A stretch of 64,000 nt of DNA from Eleusine coracana subsp. coracana (GCA_032690845.1 CM064422.1:1426001-1490000); one strand, 5' to 3'. Shown: positions 25,301 to 38,500, counted from the first letter of the stretch. Program-made: numbers and translations. Notes: generated from the sequence alone by a model not told the origin.

Positions 25301-25770
25301 GATGCTGAGGGGGATCTGTGATGTGAAGATGTTCGCGCCGAGGCTCAGGTCCGTCCGGAGCAGGGGATGCTTCAACCTGCGCCGGCTACCGGCGCCTGTG
25401 AAGAAGGCGCAAGGCGTGAGGTGGCCAAGACCGACGGTGGAGGTGGAGAAGGACGTGTGGGACGCGCTGGAGTGGGACGGTGCGGACGCCGGCCACCATC
25501 CGACCTACTACGAGCCACCCGTGCACTCGAGACACTACCGCCAGAGGGGCCTCCTTAGGGGCACCGTCCTCAGGTACATACATTATATGTTGTTCCGCTG
25601 AGAGAAATCATCCGTATCCATATTCCATACACACATGCATGCATCTTGTTGGTAATTTGCAGGAATTAATTGTTGTTGTTGATCTTAATTTTTTTCTGCT
25701 GCTCGCCATCTCAATTCAGTTTCGTCTTAATTTGCCTGACGCATTGGCGTTGCCTATATACATCAGGTGA
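22320..25770 (+). CDS. NB-ARC-LRR-like protein lacking a canonical P-loop (copy 4)
   Basis: Exon 1 is 22320-25573; a GT-AG intron leads to 25767-25770, which completes an Arg codon and adds TGA, giving 1085 residues. There is no coiled coil or TIR domain. Around residue 45 comes a P-loop-like GWCGFGVT in which the Walker A Lys is Val51. A kinase-2-like stretch (about 143-155) reads 'LIIFLNGSDDEL' instead of a hydrophobic run ending DD-x-W. An RNBS-D-like segment (about 246-283) reads 'CCLFEMFLYYSF...WICDGIIKGD'. From about 350 there are irregular LRRs, then a conserved C terminus ('VEVEKDVWDALEWDG', 'HHPTYYEPP'). Family membership implies immune-receptor ancestry; ATP binding is doubtful. An unspliced read-through would add eight residues. 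Expression is not known. Confidence 0.82.
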
Positions 25771-26510
25771 AGAAATAAAAAAACACTCTGCATCGATCGA
25801 TCCATTTACTTCATGCGACGAGATATATATATGGATATATCAATCGAGCGACAGCTCGCTCGCGTTGGCGTGGCTTCATCCATCGACTGCTTCCAGATTT
25901 CCTGCATGTTTTCAGTGTGTCCTGCTTCTGCAAAGTATGACGGCCTCAGGATGCCTCCTCTACATGCAATTCTTGGTGCCTCTGGTCCGTTTGATATGAT
26001 TTCAGTGCTTCCTCTGCTATGCCGTATGGAGACGAAGTAGCTACCATTGCATTTGTGTGTCTGTGCGAGATTGTTGCTGCTCATGGGAGCTGCGCCTTCT
26101 ATATGTAACAATCCTGATGAACTAACGACTGCTTAATATTTGTGTGCCTGTCACCGGGCTGTTGTGAACAGAACGATTGAACTTTCTATCTATGATGTTG
26201 ATGTGTGACGATTTTATACTTGCAAAGCATTCACAAGGATCACATATGATGTGGTACAGCTGTTTGTTTTGGTACTACTCTTGCTGCATTTTACATGTCT
26301 ATTTTCATGGTACATAGGCTACAACATTATGGAGTGCCATATATTCAGTGACTAGATGCAACACCCACTGATAAGTGATAAATGCAGAGCCCTATGTAAC
26401 ATCTAACACTTGCCAAATTATAATTACGGGAAAGTGAGTGGTTAGTTATGACCGGGGCATCTATGAATGTGTGCTTGAAATTTAAGCTTACCTTATGCCT
26501 AGTTATATCT
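25771..26510 (+). repeat. 3' flank of NLR gene 4, shared with copy 2
   Basis: Near-identical to 7613-8500 apart from the SINE in copy 2. Beyond 26500 a short fragment rich in GGCCCG motifs (26515-26550) recalls the ends of the hAT element at 8598. Confidence 0.6.
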
Positions 26511-26569
26511 AGGCATACGGCCCGTGAAATCAGGCCCGGCACGAAGCCCGTGAGTTTATTGTGATCATC

Positions 26570-26815
26570 CAACATTTTCAACTATGTTATGCAAAAAAGA
26601 AAATGATAACCCAACATTTGTATTTGTTGAGTCAACATTTTATTTTGATCATTTAACATTTTGATTATTGACCAACATTTCCATCTGTCTTGTGCAAAAA
26701 AAGAAAATGATGATCCAATATTCGTATTTGTTGAGCCAACATTTTACTTTGATTATCCACCATTTTAATTTTTTGACCAACATTTTCATATCTTTTGTGC
26801 AAACAAGAAAATGAC
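26570..26815. repeat. Tandem array, ~103-bp period
   Basis: Three imperfect units, each with GTGCAAAAAAGAAAATGATG, then CAACATTYGTATTTGTTGAG, then CCAACATTTTATTTTGATYAT. Related to the looser repeats at 10240-10464. Confidence 0.6.
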
Positions 26816-26850
26816 GTATTGAGTTAATATTAAAAATGTTTGCTTGTGAG

Positions 26851-28880
26851 CGTGGTAGGATCAATCTCTTGCCATCGTGTGAAACCTGTTTTTCATTTAT
26901 GATAGATATGAGATTAAGAATACAAAATAATTAAAATGCTGAAAAACTTGAGTACTGCTATAGATCTAACAGAACGTTTAACTCGTATACAACTCAAGTC
27001 ATCCAAAAACCAGACACCATCACTTGAAAACTAACACCTAATTAGATTCATTAGGGTCGAAACACAGTCGGACAACAGGATTGGACCTACAACAATTTTC
27101 AAAACTAAAATGCTTTGGAATGTCCTCTCGAACTCTTAGACTCTCTCAGCGACCTGAAAAAAAAAACAAAGATTTGTCGGTCTCTTTAAACAAAAGAATC
27201 GTTTTAGACTTTAGTGACCTCGGAGCCAAGAAAAGGTAGCAGCAGCAATAATTATTTCGTGCTTTGGAAAAGAGAGACCAATTAAAGGGCCGGTGCCGTG
27301 GGAAGGAATGAAATTAGAGGATGATCCAGCTGGTCTTTCCCGGCTGGGACCTCTACTGCTACATCCAGCATAAATATTGAAGCAACACGCAAGGAATCCC
27401 TATCAAAAAAGAAAGAACACGTAAGGAATCGATCCAACCGAGAGCTAGTGCTTTTAATTGGAGGAGGACCTATCTCCATGTGCGTGTACTCAAGTCTGCT
27501 GGCTAGTAGTCTGGATCCCATGGAGTGGAACGATGCTATTCCCTTCGTTCCAATTTATTATTTGTATTGATCTATAAGAAGTATTGATCTGTCTGAAATT
27601 TCTTGGCTCATACATGGAAGGAACATAACAGGTTCGTGCTCGATATCATGCTATCCTCTTCTGTGTTTATTTAGTCATTTATACCATTGAGTACGTGTTA
27701 TTCAGAAGAGCAAAGCACTGATAGTCGAATGTGGCGGACACATGCATACAGGGAGTTGGCTGCGTCCATCTTAGTTTTCTGTCTATATCACTCCATCTTT
27801 GGCGTTCTACGACTGGTAGACTTCAAAATGCTTCCACGTAAGGTATTGTTTTAATCCATCTATATACTCTCTCTGGACATTTTTTGTTAACAAAATAAAA
27901 CCGGAGGGATCGGAGTTAGTTTGTTTGATACACTATAGCGGCATTACATCATGACATCATCATCATGCATGTTGTACTTAGATCTGCATAGAGTCCGCTA
28001 CTACATTTGAACAGCTATTGAGTATTTTCTCCATTCCAAAATTATTATCGTCATTGATTTTTTTCATTGAATTTGACCATTTGTTTTATTCAAAAAATCT
28101 TTAAAAATATTATATATTTTCTCATAATTTATTTTACCATTAGATAAAATTTAAATATAACTTATAAATTTTCATATTTGAACAAATATTTCAAATAAGA
28201 CAAATAGTCAAAGATAACGGAAAAAAATCAATAACGACAATAATTTTAGGACGAAGGGAGTAATACTTATAAAAAACGATTTCCAAAAATAAAATCACCT
28301 GCAAGACCTCCAAAATGATGCTATAACGAAACATGCAGGCCCATATCGTACTCTATTTATTGACACCAGCGCGCACCGCATGCTGCACCAGATCGAGCCC
28401 GCCTCGGATGGACGCTGCAACACCGCCTCGCCTTCTTCCCCTGCTGCCGCGCGCGAGCACGAGGTGCGGAGCCCATGCTCATACGCCATGCCCACCTGCC
28501 TGGCAGTGACCACCATGGTGCCCTCCTCTCCTCAATCGCCGTGGTAATGCTGCCTGCTCCGATTCCCTCAAGCTGGAGCACAAGACGATGGTCTACACGT
28601 GTCGAGCATGACGACGAAGTTGTCGTCAACCACCACACTAACCATGCATGGATCTATTAGTGAGACGTTGACTGCATGTGAGGTGTCACGACTCACGACA
28701 TCCAACATAGGAGTAATGGCTATAGCGTCTCGGCAGGCGGACGCGCCAACAGTCCTGCGGAACATGACCCAGCCGCCGCCGCCATAGGTGCCCCCGCCAC
28801 GCTGCCATGGACGAGGCTCTGTCACCGTTCCCCGTGCCATATGGACGAGAAAAACAATCATGGGACCACCAAAAGAGCCA
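26851..28880. repeat. Segmental-duplication block 2, copy B
   Basis: Homologous to 18913-20815, without the LINE (empty site near 26998) and with an extra Stowaway-like element at 28026-28262. The GC-rich 28360-28860 part has overlapping short frames on both strands and none recognisable. Confidence 0.6.
28026..28262. mobile_element. Stowaway-like MITE
   Basis: Ends are TCTCCATTCCAAAATTATTA and, from the other strand, CTCCCTTCGTCCTAAAATTA, flanked by TA. It is absent from the paralogous block near 20340, so it inserted after the duplication. Confidence 0.75.
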
Positions 28881-28944
28881 CATCTCATTTAATTTTTGTT
28901 AGGAAAAGATGGTTAGGTTGTTTATTTTTCAAGTAGTTTAAGTA

Positions 28945-30690
28945 TCGAAAATATTGGAATTTGATCCATTGTTATAGATTTTATAATCTAAAATCATAAA
29001 GTTTGAGGATAATATCAGAAAAAATAATATGGATAGATTTATAATAATTTATTTTTATCATTATAAATAAATTTAAATTAATAATCTACTTAATAACTAA
29101 TATTTTTTATTTTTAAGATGAGCTGATATTTCAATGATTTAATATGGCTAATGTTGTATTATGAAAATAAATATAAATTTATTAATTAATAGTATAATTA
29201 TAAATTTACTCTCAAACTAAATAGCCAATATTTTAAATAGTAAAACTCCTCTCTTTTTCCACTAAATAAATTTAGTAACTTTCTTAAAGTAGATTTTCGG
29301 GAATCAATTTTTAGAGACTTGTTGAAGATGTGGACCAATTGAGGGTGTCAGCGGACACCGCCAGTTACCTTATCTGAATATTCATGAATAATATTAGGTA
29401 AAAAAATTTTCTGAACACGGCAACTTGTATGGACACCATAAAAGTCAATTTTGAGGGAACATATTATCAAATCATGGACATTTGTTGTGGCACGCTGTAG
29501 GATCTAGGATACCGACTAGAGGGGGGTGAATATGCGATTTCAATTCTAATTGATATCCGATCAAAAATAATTGCAAAATTTAAAACAATTGATCATGAGC
29601 AATATAAATTAATTTATTCTTATGCCGATACGATACAAGATAAGAACAACACTCTAATCCTAAGTCAAGGTTTGCAATCCTACGGTGAGATGAGAGTAAA
29701 ACAATTCTACTAAGATAAATAGCATGAATAAGAGAGGTACAAGAAAAAGACTAAATATATATCACAACTAAACAAAGTAACTTAAGATTTATGTAAAAGG
29801 GATTGAAAGAATGTATACAACAAAATGTAAATGATCACAACTAGACAAACCACAAGGGAGACAACCGTGGCTTCGGTGATGTGCCGGTCACCCCTACTCT
29901 ATGTCGAGTTGGATTCAAGTCTTTGATTTGCTTCTCTATCAAGTATACACTTCTCGAACAAAAAGGGCTCACACAAGAGCAACTTGATCTTAAGCCAAAC
30001 AAATCTCTTGAACCTCTCCAAACCTCGATTCACTAGAGTTGTCCTTCACCACTCCGATGAGATAAGCACCAGACCTCTCACAAGAACACCGGACCGCCTT
30101 CATAATTTTTTTGAAGAGCTCACGGTTTTCACACCACCAAACCATCTAGGAGGCGACAACCTCCGAGAGTAACAAGCCAAGACACACTTGACTCCCACCA
30201 ATTTGCTCAAAGCTCAATCAATAATGCAAATGCACTTGAATCTTTTCTCCCACCCTCTATTTGGTGCAACACATGCACAAATATGTGGGAGAACTCTTCT
30301 CTAGCTCAAAGATGTTCAATGGAGTGTCTAGCTTCTTCCCAAGCCGCAGGAAATAGGGTATATATTGGCTGCAACAACAAAACTAGTCGTTACCTTCGGA
30401 TAGCTAAAAAAACTCTGTTTTCACGGGTAGATCATAGTACAAGCCCTTTCAGACCACCATCAAACCAAGGCTAAAAAACCTAGTCATTATAGCTATTTTT
30501 TGATCTTTGGCGGTCAGACCACGAGGCCCTGGCGGTCAGACCGTCACGTGCAAGTTTTTTGGACCTTCCTGGACTCGGGCGGTCAGACCGTCACTTATCC
30601 ATGGTCAGACTGCGATGTCCCGTGGTCATACCGTGAGGTCCTGGCAGTCGGACCGCCACACCTTTTTCAGCATGACCAATCTTCAGAGAA
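28945..30690. repeat. Segmental-duplication block 1, copy B (LTR-like)
   Basis: Homologous to 10465-12227 and ends in the same cluster of GGTCAGACC palindromes (30515, 30533, 30579 and variants), but here the sequence continues without a break into 30690-31758. Confidence 0.65.
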
Positions 30691-32640
30691 ACGGTCGTAA
30701 CTTTTGACTCTTAAGTCCAATTTTTATGATCTTGGATATTCTGGAAAGATAATTGCTTGACGCCAAACATCCCTACTGATTGTTTGACACCAAACACAAT
30801 AGAATAAAGACAAAATATTGTCCAAAGATCATCCTTCAAAGAATACACATGAGCCTCAATTATTTGCAAAACACATTTACAAATATTAGCACCATGTCAA
30901 GGAGATTATGCATATGCAATTTTGAGCTTCTCAACACAAGGTAGAAATCAAACGATCATCTAGACCCCTCTTAATAGTATGACAAACTATTCTAGCAACC
31001 TGATCTTTCTCCACTAATCATCAAGACCGGAAAAAGAAAAATCTTATCGTTTATATCTTTGCCTTGCGTGAATATACACTTCGGGTCTAGTATGATGTCC
31101 ATAAACATATGAAGTGTTCATGATTTTGCTTTCCATCAAATAAGTGATGTGGATATTTCATAATTGCACATGGACTTTCATGATCAATATTATTAAATCT
31201 TCACTTGCTTTTTACCATTGCCTTTGGTCCTTCGGCGCCAAGCCTCTTGCTTGCCCTTCACCCTTTCATGATCCATAGCAGCCAAGTCTTGCTCAACATT
31301 CACCATCTTTCCATGTAATGCTATTTTATATCCATCACCATCAATATACTCACTATCATTTTGATCACCAAATTGATATTTTCACTTTCTCAAATCTTGA
31401 TTGTTTTCTTGTGTTAATGATCACTCATCTTCAAATTATCAATCAACTCTTGATATTCAATCACCTTCCATGATGTGTCTTGAGTGCTTGAAGCAAGAGT
31501 GATAATCATTTCTAACATTTGTCCTCATCAACACATATATAGATAACCATGATCTCTTGTCAAGCATATTTATCAATTTAAAATGTTGATTCTCAACATG
31601 TGACCTCTCAATATTTGATATAAACATTTTATCTTGATTTCATAGCTTGACCTTTTTAGCTTGATGATGAAACATAACCAAACAAATCAAAAACTCGTAG
31701 AAAAGGTTCATTCCAATAATCATTGTCATCTATCACCAAAACTCATCATTAAGTCAAGGTCAGAGACAGGGCCGTCCCTAAGGGTGTGCGAGCTATGCGC
31801 TCGCACAGGGCCCCCAAAGCAGCATCCCCCAATCCACACTAACTAATGTATTTGTGCATATAAAAATTGTCTTTCGATATTCGAACCAAACATAATATTT
31901 CAGTACTCTTCTTTTGACTAAATGTCTATGAAGAATATAGGAATCCTTTATCAATAGTTCTACAAATTTTATAAACTTCAAATCGAGTAAAGTCTAACAA
32001 AATATCAATTGTAGTCATTTTCATGTTTATTATTTTTAAACAGTTCAACAAAAATGACCACAAAAAGTTTTAAATTCTAAACAAAATATGTGAAAGTAGA
32101 AAAACTTATATTATGATTTAGGGTCTAAATTTTTACATTAGCACAAGGCCTCACAAAAGGTTGTGACGGCCTTGGTCAGAAACCTAGACCTTTCACACAC
32201 ATTTTTATAATATCAAAAGATTTTTTGTATATTTTTATTTTCTTACTCAAAATATATTACAATTTGAAACTTCATAATGATACAATTTTGTGTTGACTAT
32301 TCATGAATATTTTTAATAGACCTTTTTTGATTATTCATATACTTATTTAAAAAACAATTATTCATAATTAAAAGGTTCTAAAATTTTAGGAAAAATATCT
32401 ATGAAAAATACATGTGGATTGCCAGCGTAACATTATATTTCTATGTAAATCTTAAAATTGTAACGTATTTCAAGTAAGGAGATACAAATATTAAAAAAGT
32501 CACTTGATATTGCAAAAATATGCCATCGCAAATTTCCATGATTTGACAATGTCTATCTTCGATGATTGACTTTTGTGATGTCTAGAAGCCACAGCCACAA
32601 AGTCACCGTGTTTAGAAGCAAAATTTTCCATATTATTAAT
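30691..32640. other. Probable retroelement remainder with a nested hAT
   Basis: AT-rich, no conserved coding frame. It carries on from the LTR-like block and is probably non-coding retroelement DNA. A hAT-like insertion lies at 31767-32174. From about 32560 the sequence approaches the conserved NLR leader. Confidence 0.35.
31767..32174. mobile_element. Non-autonomous hAT-like element, ~408 bp
   Basis: Termini CAGGGCCGTCCC on the left and, on the other strand, CAAGGCCGTCAC on the right. Flanks GTCAGAGA (31759-31766) and GTCAGAAA (32175-32182) form an 8-bp duplication with one mismatch. No transposase. Confidence 0.75.
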
Positions 32641-32677
32641 TAGAGAAAAATGACAGCCGCAACATATATGAATTAAA

Positions 32678-32850
32678 ATGATACTGTTTACGCCTCTCTA
32701 GGGTTTCTACTCGGGAGATGTTTCTACCCTCCCAAATAAATTTCTCCGTAACTTCAAGGAAAACATTTTCCCACAAAACAAAAGAGTCATCTACTTCCAT
32801 GGTTTGTGTAGCTTTGGGGTGACCTCCGCTCCCAGTAATCCAAATGGAAA
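32678..32850 (+). pseudogene. NB-ARC-LRR-like 5' stub (copy 5)
   Basis: Preceded by the family leader (CAACATATATGAATTAAA) and starting ATG-ATA-CTG-TTT, it matches the first ~55 codons of the intact paralogues through the P-loop-like 'YFHGLCSFGVTS'. Codon 8 is TAG (32699-32701). Homology ends near 32850, where unrelated repeat DNA begins. Confidence 0.8.
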
Positions 32851-35015
32851 AGAGGGGTCTTCAAGATCCCAACAACGAGTTTATATATGCTTCCAACCTC
32901 AAACTAGTTGTTGCTCCACAAAATCAGCTTTCTAGGCAAACTGACCATATAGTACGGTCACTGCCTGACCAGGCCGTCTAGTATTCATTTGGACGGCTCC
33001 TCTAGAGTCGTTGGCTTCTCTGTCCCTACTGATCTCGTACTGACCAGACCATCTGGTCAGTAGACTAGACCGTCCGATCTTTTTAATCTTCGACGATTCC
33101 AGAGAGCATGCATTCTGCTTTCTTTCTATCTCGCTCCCCATCCACACAGACCAGACCATCTGTGTGTATGGGCCTCTGCGTTGACAGATTTCTCGCAATA
33201 AGTCTTCTTTGGTTTCCCTTCTCCTCTGATGATCGTACAATTTGATGTCTCTAGACCTTCTGTTCAGTCACTGTCCTGAAGCTGAAACTCCTCGTTCTCG
33301 CTTGACTTCGTCTCTCGGCTTATTCTAACAGCTCATTGACTTCTCCACTGCCACCTAGTATATGTGATGTCACTGAGCATCCATGCACACCATCGACTAG
33401 CGTGACCTAAGAGACATGACCTAGACCCCCTTGATAGTCCTGTTTTTCCTATGGAATCAAAGCCCTAACATCTAGATAAGTATTCCAAACACTTGCTTCT
33501 AGATTGTCCTTAGCCTTGATCCATCTTTATCAACCTTTGGTCTCTATCAAGCTCATCAATCTCCATGCTTGAGGTCATTGTCATCAACCGTCAAGCCAGC
33601 CATCATCAATAAGATTTGTAGTAGAGTTAGAGATGACGACCACTAAGTACAATTACTATACAATACGACAACCTCAGCACAACCACACGACAACCTCTGA
33701 TTTTCAGTGCCTCACTGCACACAATCCTCTTAGGTAACCATACCTTACCGCGATCTTGTTGTAATGTCTCTAGAGAGTTCTAATTTCTGGTCACTCCAAG
33801 TCTCTTAGGTCACCATACCTTACGGCAACCTCGGCATAACGACTCCAAAGAGTTTTGGAAAATGGCCTTCCATGCTCCTAGACTCGTCGTATCCTACAAC
33901 GACCTCGTCGTACCTTTTGGCCACCTTATGAGCGCCAGTTCAGAGACTCTACCCCTCTCTGTATAACTTCTTGGCATTCACCCTATCTTACGGTGACTTA
34001 ATCTCTGCACCATGCGGTGATACCCACACCTTATGGTGACCTCACCATACCTTACGGTGACCTATCCTGAAGCTAAAACTTGTTGCCCACTTGACCTGTC
34101 TTCAAGCTTCCAAACTTTGATCAACCCTTCTCCATTGCCACTCTAAGTGTCCTAGAGCTTTACTTGAACATCCCAACACTCTAACCCTAGAGAGACCTAA
34201 GAGAATGACTCGTGCCCTCTTGATAGTCTAGTTTTTCCTATGGACTCAAGCCTACACACCAGCCAAGTGATCACAACACACTTGGACCTAGCTGTCCTTA
34301 GTGTAATCCATCTTCATCACCATAACTCTCCATCCAGATCTTCATGGCACACCATCGAGTCCTCAATTATCATCAAGGCGACCATTCATTTGTTCATGTT
34401 TGAGATAATAGATACTTACTACATGCATAATACTCAAGTATACATTAAACATATTTCATGCTTGTCATCCAATCACCAAAACATTCATACCTTTGTGTGT
34501 TCATACTCCTACACAGTCACGTAACCGCCGCCGCCAAGGACACAAGTTTGCCTCCCTCAAGGATTTGGTGCACTCTCCTAGTGCATTCACGAGCGCTCGC
34601 TTCTTAACGCTTCTTTTAAAGGCGAGCTCCCACCTTGTATAAAATTATGATGGGTTTCACAAACAATCACGATAGACTCGATTATTGACACCTAACCGAT
34701 CTAGACCTTACCATAGACCAAGAGTAACAACACTAATCACTCTCTACAACCTCATTAGGCTAGAGATGAAGGTATGTTCTTATTACACTCCTTGACACTC
34801 AAACATAACTCTTAAATCTTTGCATAAGTGTACTCTCTTCTCCTCTTGGCTCTTTATTGATTCCTCTAGCAATTCAAATGTACAAAAGATCTCTCCACGA
34901 GGTGGGCAATAACTATCTATAGGCTCCAACCAATCTACTAGCCATTGCCAAAAAGCTGACTATTGTAGAATTTCTCACTATGGTGACCTATCACTGTACC
35001 TTACAGTGACCTTGA
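32851..35015. repeat. Unclassified retroelement-like DNA with dispersed palindromes
   Basis: No coding frame of note. Near 32980-33070 and 33150 are palindromic motifs of the GACCAGACCATCTGGTC type. From 33730 to 34060, and again near 34980, the motif CCATACCTTACGGTGACC recurs in several variants. The style matches the GGTCAGACC clusters at 12.07 and 30.5 kb, so I infer a related LTR-type element that cut off NLR copy 5. Homology to the NLR 5' flank resumes at about 35016. Confidence 0.45.
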
Positions 35016-35019
35016 AGTA

Positions 35020-35524
35020 TCCGCAAAAATCTCACGTGTGTGTGTGTAATCAGATTCCTCGGTTCTTTTTTTTCATTTGTTGGAGGTAATATGATTCCTC
35101 AATTCTCTACTAAAAGAAGAAGCACCAAAACTGAAGTTAAACAAAATCCATAGAGTGTTTGTTTCAAAAAAAAATTAGAGGTATAGCAATGCAACATCCA
35201 TTTGGTTTTGTCTGCAATCTAGCCTGTAGCAATGTTGCATCCGACGCGGCCAATATGTGCGAGCTATTGAGGTGAGCTAGGATAGGATAATCGAAGATGG
35301 CAGATCATGTATGAGCATTGTGTGGCCGCCACGACCAACAACAGCTCTACCACTGCGCAAGTTGGTAGCAACGCATCCTCTAGATTTAGACCCACGCTCT
35401 ATCGCTGGATGATCCGATAACATCTCTTTTCTTTATTCCAAGGTCTGCTATTGCTCCAACCTTATTTGAATTTTTGTGAAAAATATTATTAGAGATAAAT
35501 TAAAGTCGCAACATATGAATTAAA
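35020..35524 (+). promoter_or_regulatory. Conserved 5' flank of NLR-like gene 6
   Basis: Collinear with the 315-1122 flank minus its SINE. It ends GTCGCAACATATGAATTAAA directly before the ATG. A promoter function is inferred. Confidence 0.6.
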
Positions 35525-38500
35525 ATGAAAATGCTTACACCCCTCCAGGCTGTTTACTTGGAAGACATTTCTACCTTTGGAAAGAATGTACTTGATGGCC
35601 TCAACCGTCTAAGCTCAGATGGCAATGACGATAGCAGGGTCTTATATTTCCATGGTTGGTGTGGCTTTGGGGTGACATCGGTCTTTCGCTCAATACAACA
35701 AGAATTTTCATCAATTAAAGGGATTTCAGAATCTTACCATCGTAGACTGATTTATATAGACTGTTCAGATTGGAAAAATAGAAGGTCGCTGCAGAAGAAA
35801 ATTGCAGAGGAGCTCAAATTTGATAAAATGTTCATGGACATGTTTGACAAGCAGGATGAGGATGACGATTTTAATGGAGTGAGTGAAGCCTCTAGGGATC
35901 TACTAAGAAATGTTTCTGTCATGATTGATACAACCCTGAAGGAAGGTAGCTTTTTACTTATTTTTCTCAATGGAAGTGATGAGGAGCTTGATTTAACTAG
36001 ATTTGGTGTTCCATACTTTTCAACGTTTGTCGACAACCTAATGATATGGAGCTTCAATAAAAGGTCTCTTACCATGAAAGATAACCTTTATTCTAGATTA
36101 AATGCCCAGCTAAGATACACTCACCATTTTATTGAGAGTTCCGAGGGAATTAATACAATACCAACTTACAAGTTTAGAAAGTTGCTTCATGAAGAGGCTG
36201 CTAGCATACTTGCTCGTCACCCATGTATCCAGGGCATCGACCTGGCAACGGTCACAAAGTGTTGCCTCTTTGAGATGTTCTTGCATTACAGTTTTCACAG
36301 GACCACTGAATTTGCTTGGGCGTCTCATGCTTGCAACTTCTGGATCTGCGATGGGATCACTAAGGGAGATCAAACACAGGAGATTTGTAACATGTTGCGT
36401 CCGGAGATGAGGTGGGAGTGCGATGCTTCCCTGCTTGATGACGTGTGTCAAAAAATCATGGAACGAGGTTTTGGGTCGCCTTTTGTGGTACTCAATGGTG
36501 GCATAGTTTGTGGCAAGCCTTATAGATGGATTTCACTCACCTCGAAGAATTTCAACTGGCAACTGAAAACAGTGATGAAAAAGGCATCATCTTTATTTGT
36601 GTCATTTGAAAGGATCACTGTGAACGCACTAGCTAGATTACAGGATGGATTGTTCAAACACTGCAGTAACCTTGGTGTGCTACTTCTCTCCTATTGCGCA
36701 TTCAATTTTGAATCACCTCCTTTCCTCCAGTGCCACAGACTGAAATTCCTCGGAGTGGACCGCTGCACAAACGATCTCACAAGGAAAGAAGAGGGATATT
36801 ATTGTGTAGATTGGGGATTTTTGTATAGCCTGTGGGTACTTGACCTACGTTATACAGATTGGGATGAGATTTTATCAAAAGGAAAGATGCATCTCATGGC
36901 TAACCTCAGGGAGCTGAATATAGAGGGACTCAAGTGCTGGCGATATATAAGTGAATTACAAACACGACTATCATTCCTAGAGAGGCTCCGAATAATTACA
37001 CCTATGCAACATGCAAAGATGACATCAAATAGTAACACAAGTGCCAGTAGCAACATATTTTTGGACAAGACAAAACTAAAAATACTTGATTTATCTGGCA
37101 ACAGTGATATGAAGGTGCTACCAACAAACCTATCAAATATGAGCAGACTTCAAGTGCTTGTTCTTGATGGTTGTGATGGGATTCAAAATGTTGACGAGCT
37201 TCCTTCTTCGTTAATATCATTTAGCTTGGATGGCTATGGAGCAGCGTCTCGGTGGACACCTACTATGGAGCTACCTCCAAAGAGTTCCCGACCCGAGCGT
37301 CCATCTAATAATGAGGAGAAGAAGAAGCAGGATGTCAAAGTCTCAAAGATATCACTACGAGGTTGCACGCAACTGAAGAATTTGTTCTTGCGCGGGTTGT
37401 CCAATCTCACGGAGCTAGATCTCTCAGGAAGTCCATTAAAGATACTTGATTTTGAATCTTTGGTGGTGGACGTCCCAAGGCTAAAGCGACTCTATCTAGT
37501 GGGATGTGAGCACCTCCGTGCCATAAAATGGAGATCCACCGAGGAGCTAGAGTTCAAGCTTGAGTTGCTGTGCATAGACACACGGCCAGCTGGGACATGG
37601 ACAAGTACTCAGCCACCGCCTGCGCCTGTCTCGCAGCATGAATCCTTCTCCTCCTCCCGCAACTTGCTGCTGCATGCTGTCCTTGCAGACGTGAGACTGG
37701 TTCGGTCACTATCAGCTATCATTAGATGGGGAAATGTTAGTTTTGACATCCAACATGGGCCTTATTCATCAGCTGTCAATAATAATGGTGAGATCGAGGG
37801 GGTTGTTCATCAACCCGCTGGGGTACAAGTACAACGTCGTCATCACAATTATTATTGTGTAGCTGACGACGTGCTCACTAAGATGAAAGATACTCATCCG
37901 ACCCCACCACCGATGGAGGCTTTATTCCCAGAGCCTCCAGCGGGACGGTCGGACCGCCATGTGGAGATTTCTGGTGGCGGCCCCAATCTGGAGAGTGAAC
38001 TAGTTTCTCATATTGAGGGTTATTATTGTTTAGCTGACATGATGCGATGTCATGCGGAGTCTCTACATGTCCATGACGCCTCCATCAGCGTGAGCATGAC
38101 CGGCAAATGTTGGGAAAAACTGAGGTGGTTCCGCGTGGAGAGGTGCCCCAACTTGGAGAGCACCCTCTTTCATCTGGATGCGGGAGGCTTCGAAAAGCTG
38201 GAGGTGGTCTGGGTGTCGGAACTCGCCAAGACTCGCTGCCTTTGGAGCAAGGGACCTGTAACCTCGGTCTCGGTGGGCTATAATCTCTTGTTCCAGAGCC
38301 TCCGTCACCTGTGCCTGCGCTCCTGTCCAAGGCTCCAGTACGCGCTGCCGCTACGAGCATACAAGAATGCCTTGCGAAACCTCGAGACCCTCCACGTCAT
38401 CCACTGCGGCGAGCTAAGGCACGTCTTTGAGCTGGGCGAAAAGTGCGACCACCACCAGGAGGAGGAGGAGGAGGAGGAGGATGACATCGACGCCGCGAGC

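Noticed and set aside
33720..34070. Possible CRISPR-like array (repeated CCTTACGGTGACC motif)
   Set aside because: Repeats are short, variable and irregularly spaced in a plant retroelement-like context.
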